Assembly (NCBI GenBank): GCA_037127315.1
Contig: JBBBDQ010001616.1
Coordinates: 1,198,501-1,262,500, forward strand
From: Ascarosepion bandense
Taxonomy: Eukaryota; Mollusca; Cephalopoda; Sepiida; Sepiidae
Length of the DNA stretch: 64,000 nt
Direction: 5' to 3'
Part shown: piece after piece, positions 1 to 10,892 of the stretch
How positions within the stretch are numbered: the stretch's first letter is position 1
Layout of the letters: the number at the start of each line of letters is the position of its first letter
The notes under the pieces: generated by a model
The model's database searches: none
What the model was told of the DNA's origin: nothing
Seen by the model: only the letters and a program-made list of their open reading frames with translations
Translations under genes and position numbers: made by a program

Positions 1-503
1 GCAGTCACTCTCTCACCCGCGTGACGTGATTTCCCTGTGGCTCTTCTATAAATACTTTCACGGCTTCTGCTCCGATTAACTTAGATCACTGGTGCCCCCT
101 AGGTTCGAATTTGAACGAGATACTAGATTAGCAACTACGCCCCACCCTTTTACAGTGAAACCCATAAAATGTAACCGCAATTTCTACTCCAAATGCTTCC
201 TTCCTCGTACTTCCCGCCTGTGGAATTCCCTTCCACATACTTGCTTCCTCGACAGCTACAATCTCCAGGTGTTTAAATGTAGGGTCAACAGACACCTCCT
301 AACACACGAACTCATATCCATTCTCTCAAACACTCTTCCCATCTACCCAACCCCAATTCTCGCTGTCCTTACTCGTCTATCACCCTTCTTCTGACATTTC
401 CTATATTTAACCACTCTTTCTAATCACTTTCCCCTATGTAATCCCCTGCGCAATAGTGGCAATGGAATGCCTTGCTTGGGGTGAAATGATTAAAAAAAAA
501 AAA
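1..503 (+). pseudogene. Jockey-like LINE, 3' end of RT ORF plus 3' UTR
   Basis: This is the C-terminal end of a non-LTR reverse transcriptase followed by its 3' UTR. The protein continues through the family motif RTSRLWNSLP and the segment FKCRVNRHLLTH, both shared with about ten other copies in this window. A TAA at 77-79 interrupts the frame where other copies have a Glu codon (SDELRSL). The 3' UTR ends with the shared block GCCTTGCTTGGGGTGA followed by an A-run at 491-503. The copy is cut by the window edge. Its A-tail abuts the remnant gypsy terminal repeat, so the LINE probably inserted there. Confidence 0.85.
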
Positions 504-1325
504 TTAAGTGGGTAACTCCCCACAACACTCCACCTCCAAGAGCCTCCCCCCCCCCCCGAAAAGCTGTTTAGTATTTTTTTCGTTTAGAGTCGACGATCAA
601 AGGATCCGTGAACTTCCTTTTCCTACTAAATCGCCTTCTTTCGGGTGAAGCTTGGGGCCTCAAAGTCGGAATTCTCGAAGATGATATCTATCGGCTCTTC
701 GTTTGGCGGTGGTGAATCATTTATGTCAGTTGTTCGACATTTCCTTATTGGATTTGGTGGCGCTTATGTATATTCTTGGGACCCTGTATCGTGTAGACCA
801 GGTCCCCCAATCTTTGTTTCATAGCGCTCACTTCCCAAAACGTCATGCTATTTTTGTATACTTTAAAAAGTACTTTTTCGCCACAAGAGTAACGTTTTCT
901 GGGAAATGTGATTGTCGTTTTTTAATTTAGCTTACTTGGGGATAATCTTATCGAAAACTGATCTGATTTTTCTCGCAAACATCGTTTCTGCCGGTGAAAG
1001 TCCCGCTGGTTTATTGGGATTTGGAGTAATTCTGTACACCTGCAGAAACTGTTGCAACGCCTTCTTAGTAGGTGTGGCCTGTGCTTCCTTAAATTCTCGT
1101 TTCAATGTGTCGACGAAACGTTCCGCTTGCCCATTGGACCTAGGGGGATATTGCCCTGATATGGTTCACTTGAAACGTTTCGCAGAATTGTTTGAATTCA
1201 CAAGATGTGAACTGCGTTCCGTTATCAGTTACTACGTAATCCACAACGCCGAAACTTGCAAACAGTTCATGCAGAAAAGCTATCGTGCATCCTGTGGTTG
1301 GTCTTTTACATCTGAGGACTTCCGG
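504..1325 (-). pseudogene. Ty3/gypsy integrase core and C-terminus, broken
   Basis: Read on the minus strand, this is the second half of a gypsy integrase. TDNGTQFTS (second catalytic Asp region) is at about 1230-1250, and ERFVDTLKRE with the catalytic Glu region is at about 1100. A C-terminal tail then contains GDLVYTIQGPKNIHKRH. Frameshifts and stops separate these parts. At the distal end, purine-rich GGAGGTGGAG is followed by TGTTGTGGGGAGTTACCC at about 527, which looks like a polypurine tract and the first ~20 bp of an LTR. That LTR is lost at the LINE A-tail. Confidence 0.75.
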
Positions 1326-1622
1326 TCATTTAGTGTGGTTGTGTACGACTATGAGGTAATATTGAGCCTCTAATGGTCCGGCAAAATCGACATGTATCCT
1401 CTGCCATGGCTGGCCCTTCTTCGGCCAAGGCTTGCACGTAACTGGTGGAGCTTGAGCAAAAAATGCGCACCCTTTGCATACGTCAATCAGGTCTGTTGTA
1501 TCTTTGTCCATGTTAGGCCAGTCGACATAGCATTGCATGAGGCTTTTAGTTCGGTTTTTTCCAGGATGTCCCGTATGAAAGTCCCGAAGGATTTTCTTTT
1601 GTAAACTTCTTGGTATCACCAC
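1326..1622 (-). pseudogene. Ty3/gypsy integrase zinc finger and start of catalytic core
   Basis: The frame carries the H2C2 zinc-binding module of retroviral-type integrases (HTGHPGKNRTKSLM ... CKGC) followed by WQRIHVDFAGPL, which holds the first catalytic Asp. It begins one frame away from the upstream RNase H ORF and overlaps its end by 7 bp, so a frameshift separates parts that are fused in intact elements. The frame ends where the following core is frameshifted. Confidence 0.85.
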
Positions 1623-2612
1623 TCTTTCGTTGTATAATAGTACCTCATCACACTTGAGTCTTTTTTGTAAACTTTAATTTTAGTAGACGTAATGAACTCG
1701 TCTTTCAAAGCCTCCCTTTTAATGTCGGATAATGTAACTGGGAGATCTCTTATGGTGTTGACGATCATGGTTTTTATTTCGCAATCCGTTCTCAATGTTG
1801 CGATTAATGAGTCTTCGAAAAACTCTTTATTTTTAGGAACGAGTCTGGATAATCCGTCAGCGTGGCAAATATTCTTCGACGACAAATGCTCGATTTTGAA
1901 ATTGTATTTCAACAATATTGTTTCCCATCGAATGAGTCTGTTAGCGGTGTACACCGGCAATCCTTTTTTACTTCCATATATCATCAGCATCGGCTTGTGA
2001 TCGGTTTGTAGAGTAAAATGTCTGCCATGCAGATATCTGTGGAATTTGGTCACAGCAAAGATTATACTTAATGCTTCTTTTTCGATCTGTGAATACTGCC
2101 TTTTTGCCGGCAGCAAAGATCGGGAAGCATGCGCTGTCGGTTTTCTCGTTCCGCCCGGAAGTTTATGTAATATACAGGCGCCAATGCCATAAGAGCTGGC
2201 ATCGCTCGCGACTATAATATCCAATTTTGGGTTATAGTGGATGAGGGAAAGGTCTGACGTAAGTCTATCTTTTATTTTCTCGAATGCTGATTGACATTCT
2301 GGTGTCCAATTCCAGATTTTATCTTTCTTTAAAAGATCATTCATCGGAGCTCTCAAGTTATGCATGTCCTTTATGAATACTTGATAGAAATTTGCTAGGC
2401 CTAAAAAGCGTTGCAGTGCTTGTGCGTTATCCGGAGCCGGCATGTCCTTAATCACCGTAGTCCTATCAGGATCCGGTCGTCGACCGTCTTTATCAATAAT
2501 GTGTCCTAAATACTTTATTTGGGTTAAATAAAATGCGCACTTAGCTTCTTTAACTTTAAAACCATATTCCTGGATTTTACCGAATACGCTTATTATATGA
2601 TGTCTTTCCTGA
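1616..2612 (-). pseudogene. Ty3/gypsy RT connection and RNase H domain
   Basis: The minus-strand ORF (279 residues, 1616-2455) begins in the RT thumb/connection (RFLGLANFYQVFIKDM) and contains an RNase H domain: VASDASSYGIGA near residue 85, QIEKEALSIIFAVTKFHRYLHG near 125-145, then LQTDHKPM and HADGLSRL. This is the RT-RNaseH order of Ty3/gypsy Pol, closest in style to K02A2.6-like elements. Sequence from 2456 to about 2612 continues the RT thumb in a broken frame. At 2613 it is interrupted by a nested SINE tail. Confidence 0.88.
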
Positions 2613-2770
2613 CAGATTGGGTTCTATAGCCTTGGCTGGCAACCAGTCTACCGCAGAAAGCAATGGCAGCCTACTGCGGGATAATCTTCTGCCCAGTCAG
2701 TCATGTCTCCTTCGAGACATGATCGCCCAAGCGTGTTTCACGTATGGTACTTAACTGACTGACTGATGGT
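2613..2770 (+). repeat. SINE 3' half nested in gypsy RT
   Basis: The segment has the tail half of the window's main tRNA-derived SINE, from GGGTTCTATAGCCTTGG through the inverted pair TCGAGACATGATCG to CACTTAACTGACTGACTG. It interrupts gypsy RT coding sequence that resumes at about 2771, so it inserted after the gypsy copy was in place. The tRNA head is missing, as expected of a 5'-truncated copy. Confidence 0.8.
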
Positions 2771-3234
2771 CTTTCACTGATTCACTCGTAACTAGAATGT
2801 CATCAAGATAGGCAGTTGCGAAATCAAGGTTGCCCAGCATGGTGTACATGACCTGTTGAAAAATAGCAGGCGCGACCTTGACCCCAAAAGCCAATCTCTT
2901 AAATTTATATAGACCTCTATGTGTATTTATACACAGTAGTTTGGCGCATTCTTCGTCAACCTGGATTTGTAGGTAAGCGTTCGATAAATCGATTTTTGAA
3001 AAAAGAATTGTCCCCGTTTAATATGTTGAATATTTCTATGGGGCTAGGTAGAGGATAATGATGGTCTTTTAACGAGGCGTTCAACCCCATCGAAAAATCG
3101 GTGCATACTCTGATTTGATTTGACTCCTTCTTAACGTATACCACTGAAGCAGCCCATTCCGAAAAATCAATTTCCTTATCGCTTGAATGTGTCTGCTTTA
3201 TTTTATTTTTTTGTTCTTCTGGATTTTTTCGCAT
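2771..3234 (-). pseudogene. Ty3/gypsy RT palm with YLDD
   Basis: Minus-strand translation gives the RT palm: SEWAASVVYVKK, RVCTDFSMGLN, HHYPLPSP, then RLAFGVKVAPAIFQQ and AYLDDILV. The catalytic Y-L-D-D codons lie at 2799-2810. One ORF covers the N-terminal part (2956-3234); the YLDD part is in another frame, so at least one indel is present. The frame joins directly to a Gag zinc knuckle at about 3235. The protease and the RT N-terminus are therefore missing, an internal deletion of the element. Confidence 0.85.
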
Positions 3235-4160
3235 ACCAGCAACTTGATGTTATATGGCCAGCTTTACCGCAATCCTGACAGATTTTTTTCTTTCTGGACA
3301 GGGAAAACCGCATCCAGTGTAATTTTCAGCAAATGTAACACGGATCTGGTGATGAATTTTCTTGTCACGATATTTTCTTTTCTCTCTTTCCAGGGAGTGG
3401 CGTTTTGATCTGTTCATAATTGTTTTTTTTTTGTTTTTTTATATGAGCGACTCCCGAATCCTCGATATTCCTAGAGCCACTTTTTACGGATACGACCCTC
3501 TGACAGTCTTCTGCTAATTTTTGGAGGGTTAAACCCGGTTCATTTTCTAGTTTTGTCAGCACTCGACATCTAACTTCAGCGTCTTCTACTGAGACCAGAC
3601 CTTCAGCAAAAATTAGGCATTGAAAGTCGTCAGTAGATAATTCCGCTAATTTGAAATCGTTACAGTATTTATATACCGTAGCGGCAAATGTTAAAGAGTC
3701 CTGCTGATCCTCTTTTAATAAATTTAGGCACTTCCATATTTTATGAAAAAGTGATGTGTTCGGCCTAAATAATTCCGGCAGTAGCTTGACTGTTTCTGAG
3801 AATTCCAGGTCTGTTGTCTTTTGGGGGAGGATAAAATCAACAAACCTGCTGTGCTCTGCTGTACCCAACTTCCTTAGTAATAAACGCACTTTCTTGGAAT
3901 TTGGCCAATTATTACAGTCGACGTTAAATAAATCCTCGCACCGCCTATTAAAAGCATCAAAGATTTTTTCGTCTTCAGGTACATACTCAAAAGTTTCCAT
4001 TGTACTCCAGATAGTACCCTGGGAAAAAGCAGTATCGTTCTCAGTTTGTTTGCCATTTAATAATTTAAGAAGTAACTCTTCAATTTGATTTTGTCGTTCC
4101 TTGGTCCTTTTCAAGACTTGTTCTTGCAAATCCATCTGTTATTTATGTAGCTCCATAAAT
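3235..4160 (-). pseudogene. Ty3/gypsy Gag (K02A2.6-like) with CCHC knuckle
   Basis: The 256-residue minus-strand ORF (3365-4135) has the capsid-like arrangement of K02A2.6-type gypsy Gag proteins: FEYVPEDEKIFDAF, then KVRLLLRKLGTAEHSRF and DFILPQKTTDLEF, then a helical region LKEDQQDSLTFAATVYKY. Downstream, at about 3245-3330 in another frame, is a zinc knuckle CQDCGKAGHITSSC (C-x2-C-x4-H-x4-C). The N-terminal side carries a glutamine-rich run encoded by the (GTT)n stretch near 4162. The ORF is intact across the capsid region but separated from Pol by the deletion described above. Confidence 0.8.
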
Positions 4161-4906
4161 AATTGTTGTTGTTGTTGTAACTGCTCGTCTTTTTTTTTTT
4201 TTGTCGATCCAACTGAGTATTCATTAATTGAATTATCATTTTTTGTAAGTCTTCCATTTTTTTTTCAAACTCAACATGACCAATTGTTCGTAAACACTAG
4301 AGGAAAAGCACTAACTGTACTTATAGTTTTTTCGTATGGCGTCCATCAAAGAGAAAAAGATAGGCTCAAAACAAATCTACTTACACATTTTTCTGTGATG
4401 CCGTTCCGAGCTTGCAGGAAATTTTTTCATTAAACTCTGAATTTTTGCCTTCTCTTTTTTGTAATAAGTTGCAGGATGGTTCAGATGGGGTATATATTTT
4501 TCGTTTCTTGATACTTCACGTTCTTTTTTTACCTATTATATGTGAAGTTGGGTCTATCCTTTGGTACTTAAAAACCACGTTCGACCGTTGATGTTCGCAA
4601 TTTCCGTATTTCCGGCGTTGCTAGTTGATATATGGCAATAGTGGCCGAAGAATAAAGGTTTTCTTTTCTTTCGTGAATTTTTATATCTTCATCGCTCGTT
4701 AATATTTCGACAGTGGTCAAAGAAAAAGATTTTCCTACCCTGCATGAATTCTTATATCTTCGTCACCAGTGGGTATGGACCCGGTATGGGACCATAAAAT
4801 AATGAGTCAACACGGTGGTAGGTCAAGAACATGTATTACGTCAACAAGAGATGCAGATAGATACAAAGAGATACAAAGAGAAAGAGGAATAATAGCTTGG
4901 CTACAA
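4161..4906. other. Gypsy 5' leader or LTR remnant; no gene
   Basis: No coding signal is visible. By position this would be the leader and 5' LTR of the minus-strand gypsy copy. I found no match to the putative LTR start at 527 and no clear primer-binding site, so the LTR assignment is only inferred. A short internal duplication of a TTCTTATATCTTCGTC-like string occurs near 4685 and 4752. Confidence 0.4.
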
Positions 4907-4908
4907 GT

Positions 4909-4943
<35 letters not shown>

Positions 4944-5083
4944 TAGGCTGAGCTAAACTGAAGTCGTACTGGAAACAAGTGTCTCTGTCGCACCGGTTCT
5001 TTCATATTCCGATGAAATTATAATACGAAATTAAAAAAATAAAATTATAATAATCCGATGAAATTATAATACCAAACAGAACA
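4907..5083 (+). repeat. (GACA)n plus flank repeat and short AT satellite (left copy)
   Basis: A (GACA)n tract at 4908-4941 is followed by a ~60-bp segment (AGTCGTACTGGAAACAAGTG...) and about two units of the 46-bp AT-rich satellite. The same succession recurs at 5900-6060. The gypsy RNase H fragment lies exactly between the two copies. Confidence 0.8.
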
Positions 5084-5900
5084 ACTTGAGTCTTTTTTGT
5101 AAACTTTATTTTTAGTAGACGTAATGAACTCGTCTTTCAAAGCCTCCCTTTTAATGTCGGATAACGTAACTGGGTGCTCTCTTATGGTGTTGGCGATCAT
5201 GTTTTTTTATTGCGCAATCCGTTCTCAATGTTGCGATTAACGAGTTTTCAAAAAACTCTTTATTTGTAGGAACGAGTCTGGATAATCCGTCAGCGTGGCA
5301 AATATTCTTCGAAGACAAATGCTCGATTTTGAAATTGTATTTCAACAATATTGTTTCCCATCGAATGAGTCTGTTAGCGGTGTACACCGGCAATCCTTTT
5401 TTACTTCCATATAACATCAGCAGCGGCTTGTGATCGGTTTATAGAGTAAAATGTCTGCCATGCAGATATCTGTGGAATTTGGTCACAGCAAAGATTATAC
5501 TTAAGGCTTCTTTTTCGATCTGTGAATACTGCCTTTCTGCCGGCAGCAAATGCCGGGAAGCATGCACTATCGGTTTTCTGGTTCCATCCGGAAGTTTATG
5601 TAATATACAGGCGCCAATGTCATAAGAGCTGGCATCGCTTGCTACTATAATATCCAATTTTGGGTTATAGTGGGCGAGGGAAAGGTCTGACGTAAGTGTA
5701 TCTTTTATTTTCTCGAATGCTGATTGACATTCAGGTGACAATTCCAGATTTTATCTTTCTTTAAAAGATCATTCATCGGAGCTCTCAAGTTATGCATGTT
5801 CTTTATGAATACTTGATAGAAATTTGCTAGGCCTAAAAAACTTTGCAGTGCTTGTACGTTATCCGGCGCCGGCATATCCTTAATTACCGTAGTCCTATCA
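5084..5900 (-). pseudogene. Second gypsy RNase H fragment, flanked by duplicated satellite
   Basis: This ~817-bp block is a near-identical copy of 1652-2468, in the same orientation. It encodes the same RNase H motifs (VASDASSYDIGA, HADGLSRL) in two broken frames (5151-5417, 5439-5741). Both ends are abrupt: the left joins satellite sequence at ACTTGAGTC and the right joins (GACA)n at CCTATCA. It lacks LTRs and retrotransposon termini, so it looks like a copied DNA segment rather than an independent insertion. Confidence 0.85.
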
Positions 5901-6405
5901 GACAGACAGACAGACAGACAGACAGATAGACTAAGCTGAGCTGAACTGAAGTCGTACTGGAAATAAGTGTCTCTGTCGCCCCGGTTCTTCTAAATTCCGA
6001 TGAAATTATAATACCAAATTAAAAAAATAAAATTATAATAATCCGATAAAATTATAATACCAAACAGAACAAAATTAATTCTAATAATTCGATGAAATTA
6101 TAATACTAAACATAAATAAAATTACTAGAATAATCCTATTAAATCATAATACCAAACAGAAATAAAATAATTATAATAATGCGATAAACTTATAACACCA
6201 AACTGAAATAAAAAAAATTACAATAATCTGATGAATAATAACAAACAGAAATAAAATACTTTTAATAATCCGTTGAAATTAAAATACCAAACAGTTAAAT
6301 TCAATTTTATAATCCAATGAAATTATAATACCAAACAAAAAAAAAAGGTAATAATCCGATTAAATTATGATACCAAATAGAAATTAAATAATTATATTAA
6401 TTAAT
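5901..6405 (+). repeat. (GACA)n flank and 46-bp AT-rich satellite
   Basis: A repeat of the left flank (GACA tract, CTGGAAATAAGTGTCTCTG) leads into degenerate tandem units of about 46 bp. The core is CGATGAAATTATAATACCAA then ACAGAAATAAAATAATTATA. Units vary by several substitutions and small indels here, more than in the block at 7050-8110. Confidence 0.85.
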
Positions 6406-7045
6406 TGGAGTAGATAGACTAACCTATCACCCGGTTCACACACCACCCACCTATATTGAACAGGTGTAGAGGCTCATCCCTTGTTCCCTGTTTAGGATGT
6501 GGTTTCCGGCTTTCTCTTTTCCAATCTTTTCACTCCTTTATTTTATTTTTTTTCATTTGGAGTAGATAGATCTATTTATCACCCGGTTCACACTCCACCC
6601 ACGTCTATTGAACAGGTGAAGAGGCTCATCCCTTGTTCCCTGTTTAGGATGTGGTTTCCGGCTTTCTCTTTTCCAATCTTCTCACCTTTCCTTATTTTTT
6701 TTTTCAATTGGAGTAGATAGACTGAACTATCACCCGGTTCACACTCCACCCACGTCTATTGAACAGGTTAAGAGGCTCATCCCTTGTTCCCTGTTTAGGA
6801 TGTGGTTTCCGGCTTTCTCTTTTCCAATCTTCTCACCTTTCCTTACTTTTTTTTCAATTGGAGTAGATAGACTGAACTATCACCCGGTTCACACTCCACC
6901 CACGTCTATTGAACAGGTGAAGAGGCTCATCCCTTGTTCCCTGTTTAGAATGTGGTTTCCGGCTTTCTCTTTTCCAATCTTTTCACTATTATGTAGCCCC
7001 CTGCACATCAGTGGCGTTACCGCCTTGCTCGGGGTGATGCGATTA
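6406..7045 (+). repeat. LINE 3' tail with four ~151-bp tandem repeats, inside the satellite
   Basis: Four tandem units of about 151 bp (the string TTTAGGATGTGG recurs near 6491, 6643 and 6794, with TTTAGAATGTGG near 6944) are followed by the LINE 3' terminal block ATGTAGCCCCCTGCACATC ... GCCTTGCTCGGGGTGATG and an A-rich tail. Satellite lies on both sides. The same unit joined to the same tail occurs at 49975-50232, so the tandem unit belongs to a LINE 3' UTR subfamily. Short ORFs here are repeat artefacts. Confidence 0.8.
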
Positions 7046-8118
7046 AAAATTAAAAAATACAATTAAATCATTAATATCGAACAGAAATAAAATAATTATA
7101 ATAATCCGATAAAATTATAATACCAAACAAAACAAAATAATTATATTAATCCCATGAAATTATAATACTAAACAGAAACAAAATATTTATAATAATCCGA
7201 TAAAATTATAATACTAAACGAAAATTAAATAATTATATTAATCCTACGACATTATAATACCAAAAAGAATTAAAATAACTGTAATAATCCGATGAATTCA
7301 TAATACCAAACAAATATAAAATAATTATATTAATCCGACGAAATTACAATACCAAACAGAAACAAAAAAATTATATTAATTCCATGAAATTATAATACCA
7401 AACAGAAATAAAATAATTATAATAATCCAATGAAGTTATAATACCAAACAGAAATAAAATAATTATAATAATCCCATGAAATTATAATACCAAACAGAAA
7501 TAAAATAATTATAATAATCCAATGAAGTTATATACCAAGCAGAAATAAAATATTTATATTAATCCGATGAAATTATAATACCAAACAGAAATAAAATAAT
7601 TATAATAATCCAATGAAGTTATAATACCAAGCAGAAATAAAATATTTATATTAATCCGATGAAATTATAATACCAAACAGAAATAAAATAATTATAATAA
7701 TCCAATGAAGTTATAATACCAAACAGAAATAAAATAATTATAATAATCCAATGAAGTTATAATACCAAGCAGAAATAAAATATTTATATTAATCCGATGA
7801 AATTATAATACCAAACAGAAATAAAATAATTATAATAATCCAATGAAGTTATAATACCAAACAGAAATAAAATATTTATATTAATCCGACGAAATTACAA
7901 TACCAAACAGAAATAAAATAATTATAATAATCCAATGAAGTTATATACCAAGCAGAAATAAAATATTTATATTAATCCGATGAAATTACAATACCAAACA
8001 GAAATAAAATAATTATAATAATCCAATGAAGTTATATACCAAGCAGAAATAAAATATTTATATTAATCCGATGAAATTATAATATCAAACAGAAATAAAA
8101 TAATTTTAATAATATGAC
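7046..8118 (+). repeat. 46-bp AT-rich satellite, dimeric higher-order pattern
   Basis: About 23 tandem units of 46 bp. From about 7390 two variants tend to alternate: one begins CCGATGAAATTATAATACC and ends ATATTTATATTAAT, the other begins CCAATGAAGTTATA and ends ATAATTATAATAAT. This gives a ~92-bp higher-order repeat. Some units share the same lesion (TTATATACC for TTATAATACC near 7530, 7942 and 8034), which points to block duplication. Confidence 0.88.
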
Positions 8119-8729
8119 GAAAATCTATTTCGGTCTTGGCGACTCGGTGTCGCCATACTAGAGTTTACGTAATTAACAGAGATGAGAAATAATCAAACCA
8201 GTCCATTTGAGGTGTTCGCACCAAAATGAAATCATCAGTGGGTATGCGTTGTGATATGAAAACAATTCCGGGTGGCTGCGTTGCCTGCGTTGCTGATACC
8301 CAGAAGAGATGCCAGGCAGGCGGGAATGAAATGTTATTCGTAAGCGAACCATGACTTGTGTTGAGCCTAGGCGGCCGGAAAGAGAGAAGAAAAAAACACC
8401 TGCGAACAATGAAGATTCGAATGCAAGAACTCGTTGGATGCGTTAGTGGGATGAGGGGGTCGATGAGAAGGAAAGTGAAGAAAATATTTGATGCTGGGTG
8501 AAAAAAAGATGAAGGCAAATAGAAGAAAGGTTAAAAGAAACAGAGGAAGGAGGGTAAACGTGAGAAAGAACGGGACAAAGAAGGGGAGGAGAGAATGAAA
8601 GATAGGAAGGAAGAGAAAAACATTAAGATTGAAACGTAATTGAAGTAAAACAAGGAAGATAAACGCGAAAGAAATAAAATAATGGTAAACGGCTTGTGAA
8701 AAAAACGAAAGAAGTATACTGGAAATAGT
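8119..8729. other. Apparently unique sequence; small hairpin at 8138-8154
   Basis: No recognisable gene. A short perfect hairpin (GGCGAC/GTCGCC, loop TCGGT) lies at 8138-8154, where the satellite ends. A non-repetitive stretch at 8165-8400 has ordinary base composition; minus-strand ORFs crossing it are extended by the purine-rich tract and show no domain. From about 8380 the plus strand becomes increasingly A/G rich. Confidence 0.5.
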
Positions 8730-8732
8730 GAA

Positions 8733-8772
<40 letters not shown>

Positions 8773-8898
8773 AGTACGCAGGAAAGTGTGAAGAGTAGAA
8801 AAGAATAAAGGAAAAAAGAAAAAGTACGCAGGAAAGAGTGAGGAGCAAAAAGAAAGAAAGAAAGAAAGAAAGAAAGATTGTGGAAAGAGTAAGTAGAA

Positions 8899-8946
<48 letters not shown>

Positions 8947-8959
8947 AAAGAGAGAGCAA

Positions 8960-8991
<32 letters not shown>

Positions 8992-9096
8992 AAAAAAGAA
9001 AAAAGAAGAAAGAAGGAAAGAAGTACGCAGGAAAGTGTGGAGGAGTAGAAAAGAAAAAAGGAAAAAAGAAAAAGTACGCAGGAAAGAGTGAGGAGC

Positions 9097-9143
<47 letters not shown>

Positions 9144-9249
9144 AGTACGCAGTAAAGTGTGAGGAGTAGAAAAGAAAAAAGGAAAAAAGAAAAAGTACGC
9201 AGGAAAGAGTGAGGAGCAAAAAGAAAGAAAGAAAGAAAGAAAGAAAGGA

Positions 9250-9285
<36 letters not shown>

Positions 9286-9309
9286 AGTACGTTGGAAAGA
9301 CTGAGAATA

Positions 9310-9345
<36 letters not shown>

Positions 9346-9368
9346 AGTACGTTGGAAAGACTGAGAAT

Positions 9369-9408
<40 letters not shown>

Positions 9409-9482
9409 AGTACGTTGGAAAGACTGAGAATAAGAAAGAAAGAAAGAAAGAAAGAAAGAAAAACGTTGGAAAGAGTGAGAAT

Positions 9483-9534
<52 letters not shown>

Positions 9535-9540
9535 AAAGCG
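8730..9540 (+). repeat. (GAAA)n composite array with interspersed spacer
   Basis: Blocks of (GAAA)n alternate with ~25-40-bp spacers. One spacer class contains GTACGCAGGAAAGTGTGAGG; a second, from 9290 on, contains GTACGTTGGAAAGACTGAGA. Each spacer is repeated several times, so this is a minisatellite whose units contain microsatellites. Lys/Glu/Arg-rich and Phe/Leu/Ser-rich ORFs on the two strands are by-products of the repeat. Confidence 0.9.
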
Positions 9541-10113
9541 TCAACATGAGACAAAAAGGAAAGAAATGAATACAATACATGACAAATAAGAGGAAACTAA
9601 AAGAGAAAAAGAAGCAATAAAGAAGAACGTGAATGAGGAAGAAAGAAAACGAAAAACAGAATTGGAAAATACAAACTGCAAATGAAAAGCGAAAAGTGAT
9701 GACGCCATTTTATGACACTGGCGTTTTTGGCATGAGTTCCGATGGTTTGAGAAAATAAATAGTCCGGATTCCTTTTCGGTGACTGGACTTCAACAAATCC
9801 AATGATCATGATGACATCTGCTGGGGGCGGCAGGCTCGCCCTAGGGCGTTGATTGCAAGGGATTCTCTCTCAGACCATTATCTATTTTCGTAAATTCGAT
9901 CCTCAAGGCATGATCCTCAAGGCAATTTTAAGCTAAAATTCGTAAATAACATGTCTCCCTATAAAGTAGGGATTAGTAAATACATTATTTCTGTTATAAT
10001 TAGATGCACAGTGGAAGCACCATATTTCTTGCATTGGACTAAACTAAATTATATTTAACAATGTAACCAACTACAGTGCCGCAACAATTAAAAAGCTATC
10101 AAGGGCTCAGTTA
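9541..10113. other. Purine-rich then AT-rich unique sequence; no gene seen
   Basis: The purine-rich plus strand continues to about 9700 and then gives way to ordinary sequence. A short direct duplication (GGCATGATCCTCAAGGCA) is at about 9900-9925. No coding, RNA or transposon motif is recognised. Confidence 0.4.
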
Positions 10114-10356
10114 TAGTAGCCTTGTACTAGTCTTAACTATTTGAATTTTCTTTTTTATTTGAACCGTGATACGTTCTATACGTGTATGGTCGGGTTCAGG
10201 AAAAGGGCAGGGTTTTGAATTGTGATTTTCAAGGTAGTCGAAACGTGCTTCTTCACATTCCCGCGTTTTAGTTTTTGACTGTCCCAGATTTGGGCATGCG
10301 CATATACAGTCATTAACATAATTTTTTGCACACTTGAAGGCATTGCAACAATTTCA
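10114..10356 (-). CDS. Possible cysteine-rich coding stretch (exon or relic), unidentified
   Basis: On the minus strand an 81-codon open frame lacks an ATG start but has a protein-like composition, with clustered cysteines: CCNAFKC, then DCICACPNLG, TRECEEARFDYLE and KPCPFPEPDHT. It ends at a TAA (10111-10113) and is closed upstream by a TGA. Another frame just upstream (about 10355-10430) also reads like protein (VKDSRDMLAIIYKTSKPP), so the pair may be a frameshifted relic or exon parts. I do not recognise a family. Cysteine spacing of this kind is common in secreted proteins. Low confidence. Confidence 0.25.
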
Positions 10357-10526
10357 TATTCTCGGAGACAGGGGGCTTCGACGTTTTGTAAATAATAGCA
10401 AGCATATCTCGTGAGTCTTTTACCACAGAGTAATGACAATGGTCCGCGCTAGGTGACCCAAAAATGTGCCCCTGTATTAAGATTCGCCAATAACAATGTA
10501 CAGCGAAATCACATCACAAAATCGTG

Positions 10527-10645
10527 TACACACAAACACACACACACGCACAAACACACACACACATAAACACACACACACACACACACACATACACACA
10601 AACACACATACACACAAACACACACACACGAACACACACACGCAT
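10527..10645 (+). repeat. (CA)n microsatellite
   Basis: An imperfect (CA)n tract with interspersed AACACA, ATACACA and CGCA variants. Flanking DNA shows no gene. Confidence 0.9.
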
Positions 10646-10892
10646 GTATATTTGTTAAAAAAACGACTATCAAGGTATTTCAGTTTTTATCGATTTTGTC
10701 TTGTGCTTTTATAATTTTCGTCTTTCTGGGCGAAAATTATGTAGAAATTGATCGAATATTTTCTATGTCCAAGCGCTTTCAGCTATTCGTTTAGCCATTA
10801 CTAAGGATAATTTTATTTTCACTTATAACAACCTATCGAGTATTTATTTATATATCTAGAGTTAGAGGACTGTTTTTTATTTTCAAAAAACG

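Noticed and set aside
8367..9580. Long Phe/Leu/Ser ORFs (349 and 402 codons) and Lys/Glu/Arg ORFs
   Set aside because: They are explained by the (GAAA)n composite array. All frames of both strands are open and no non-repetitive domain exists.
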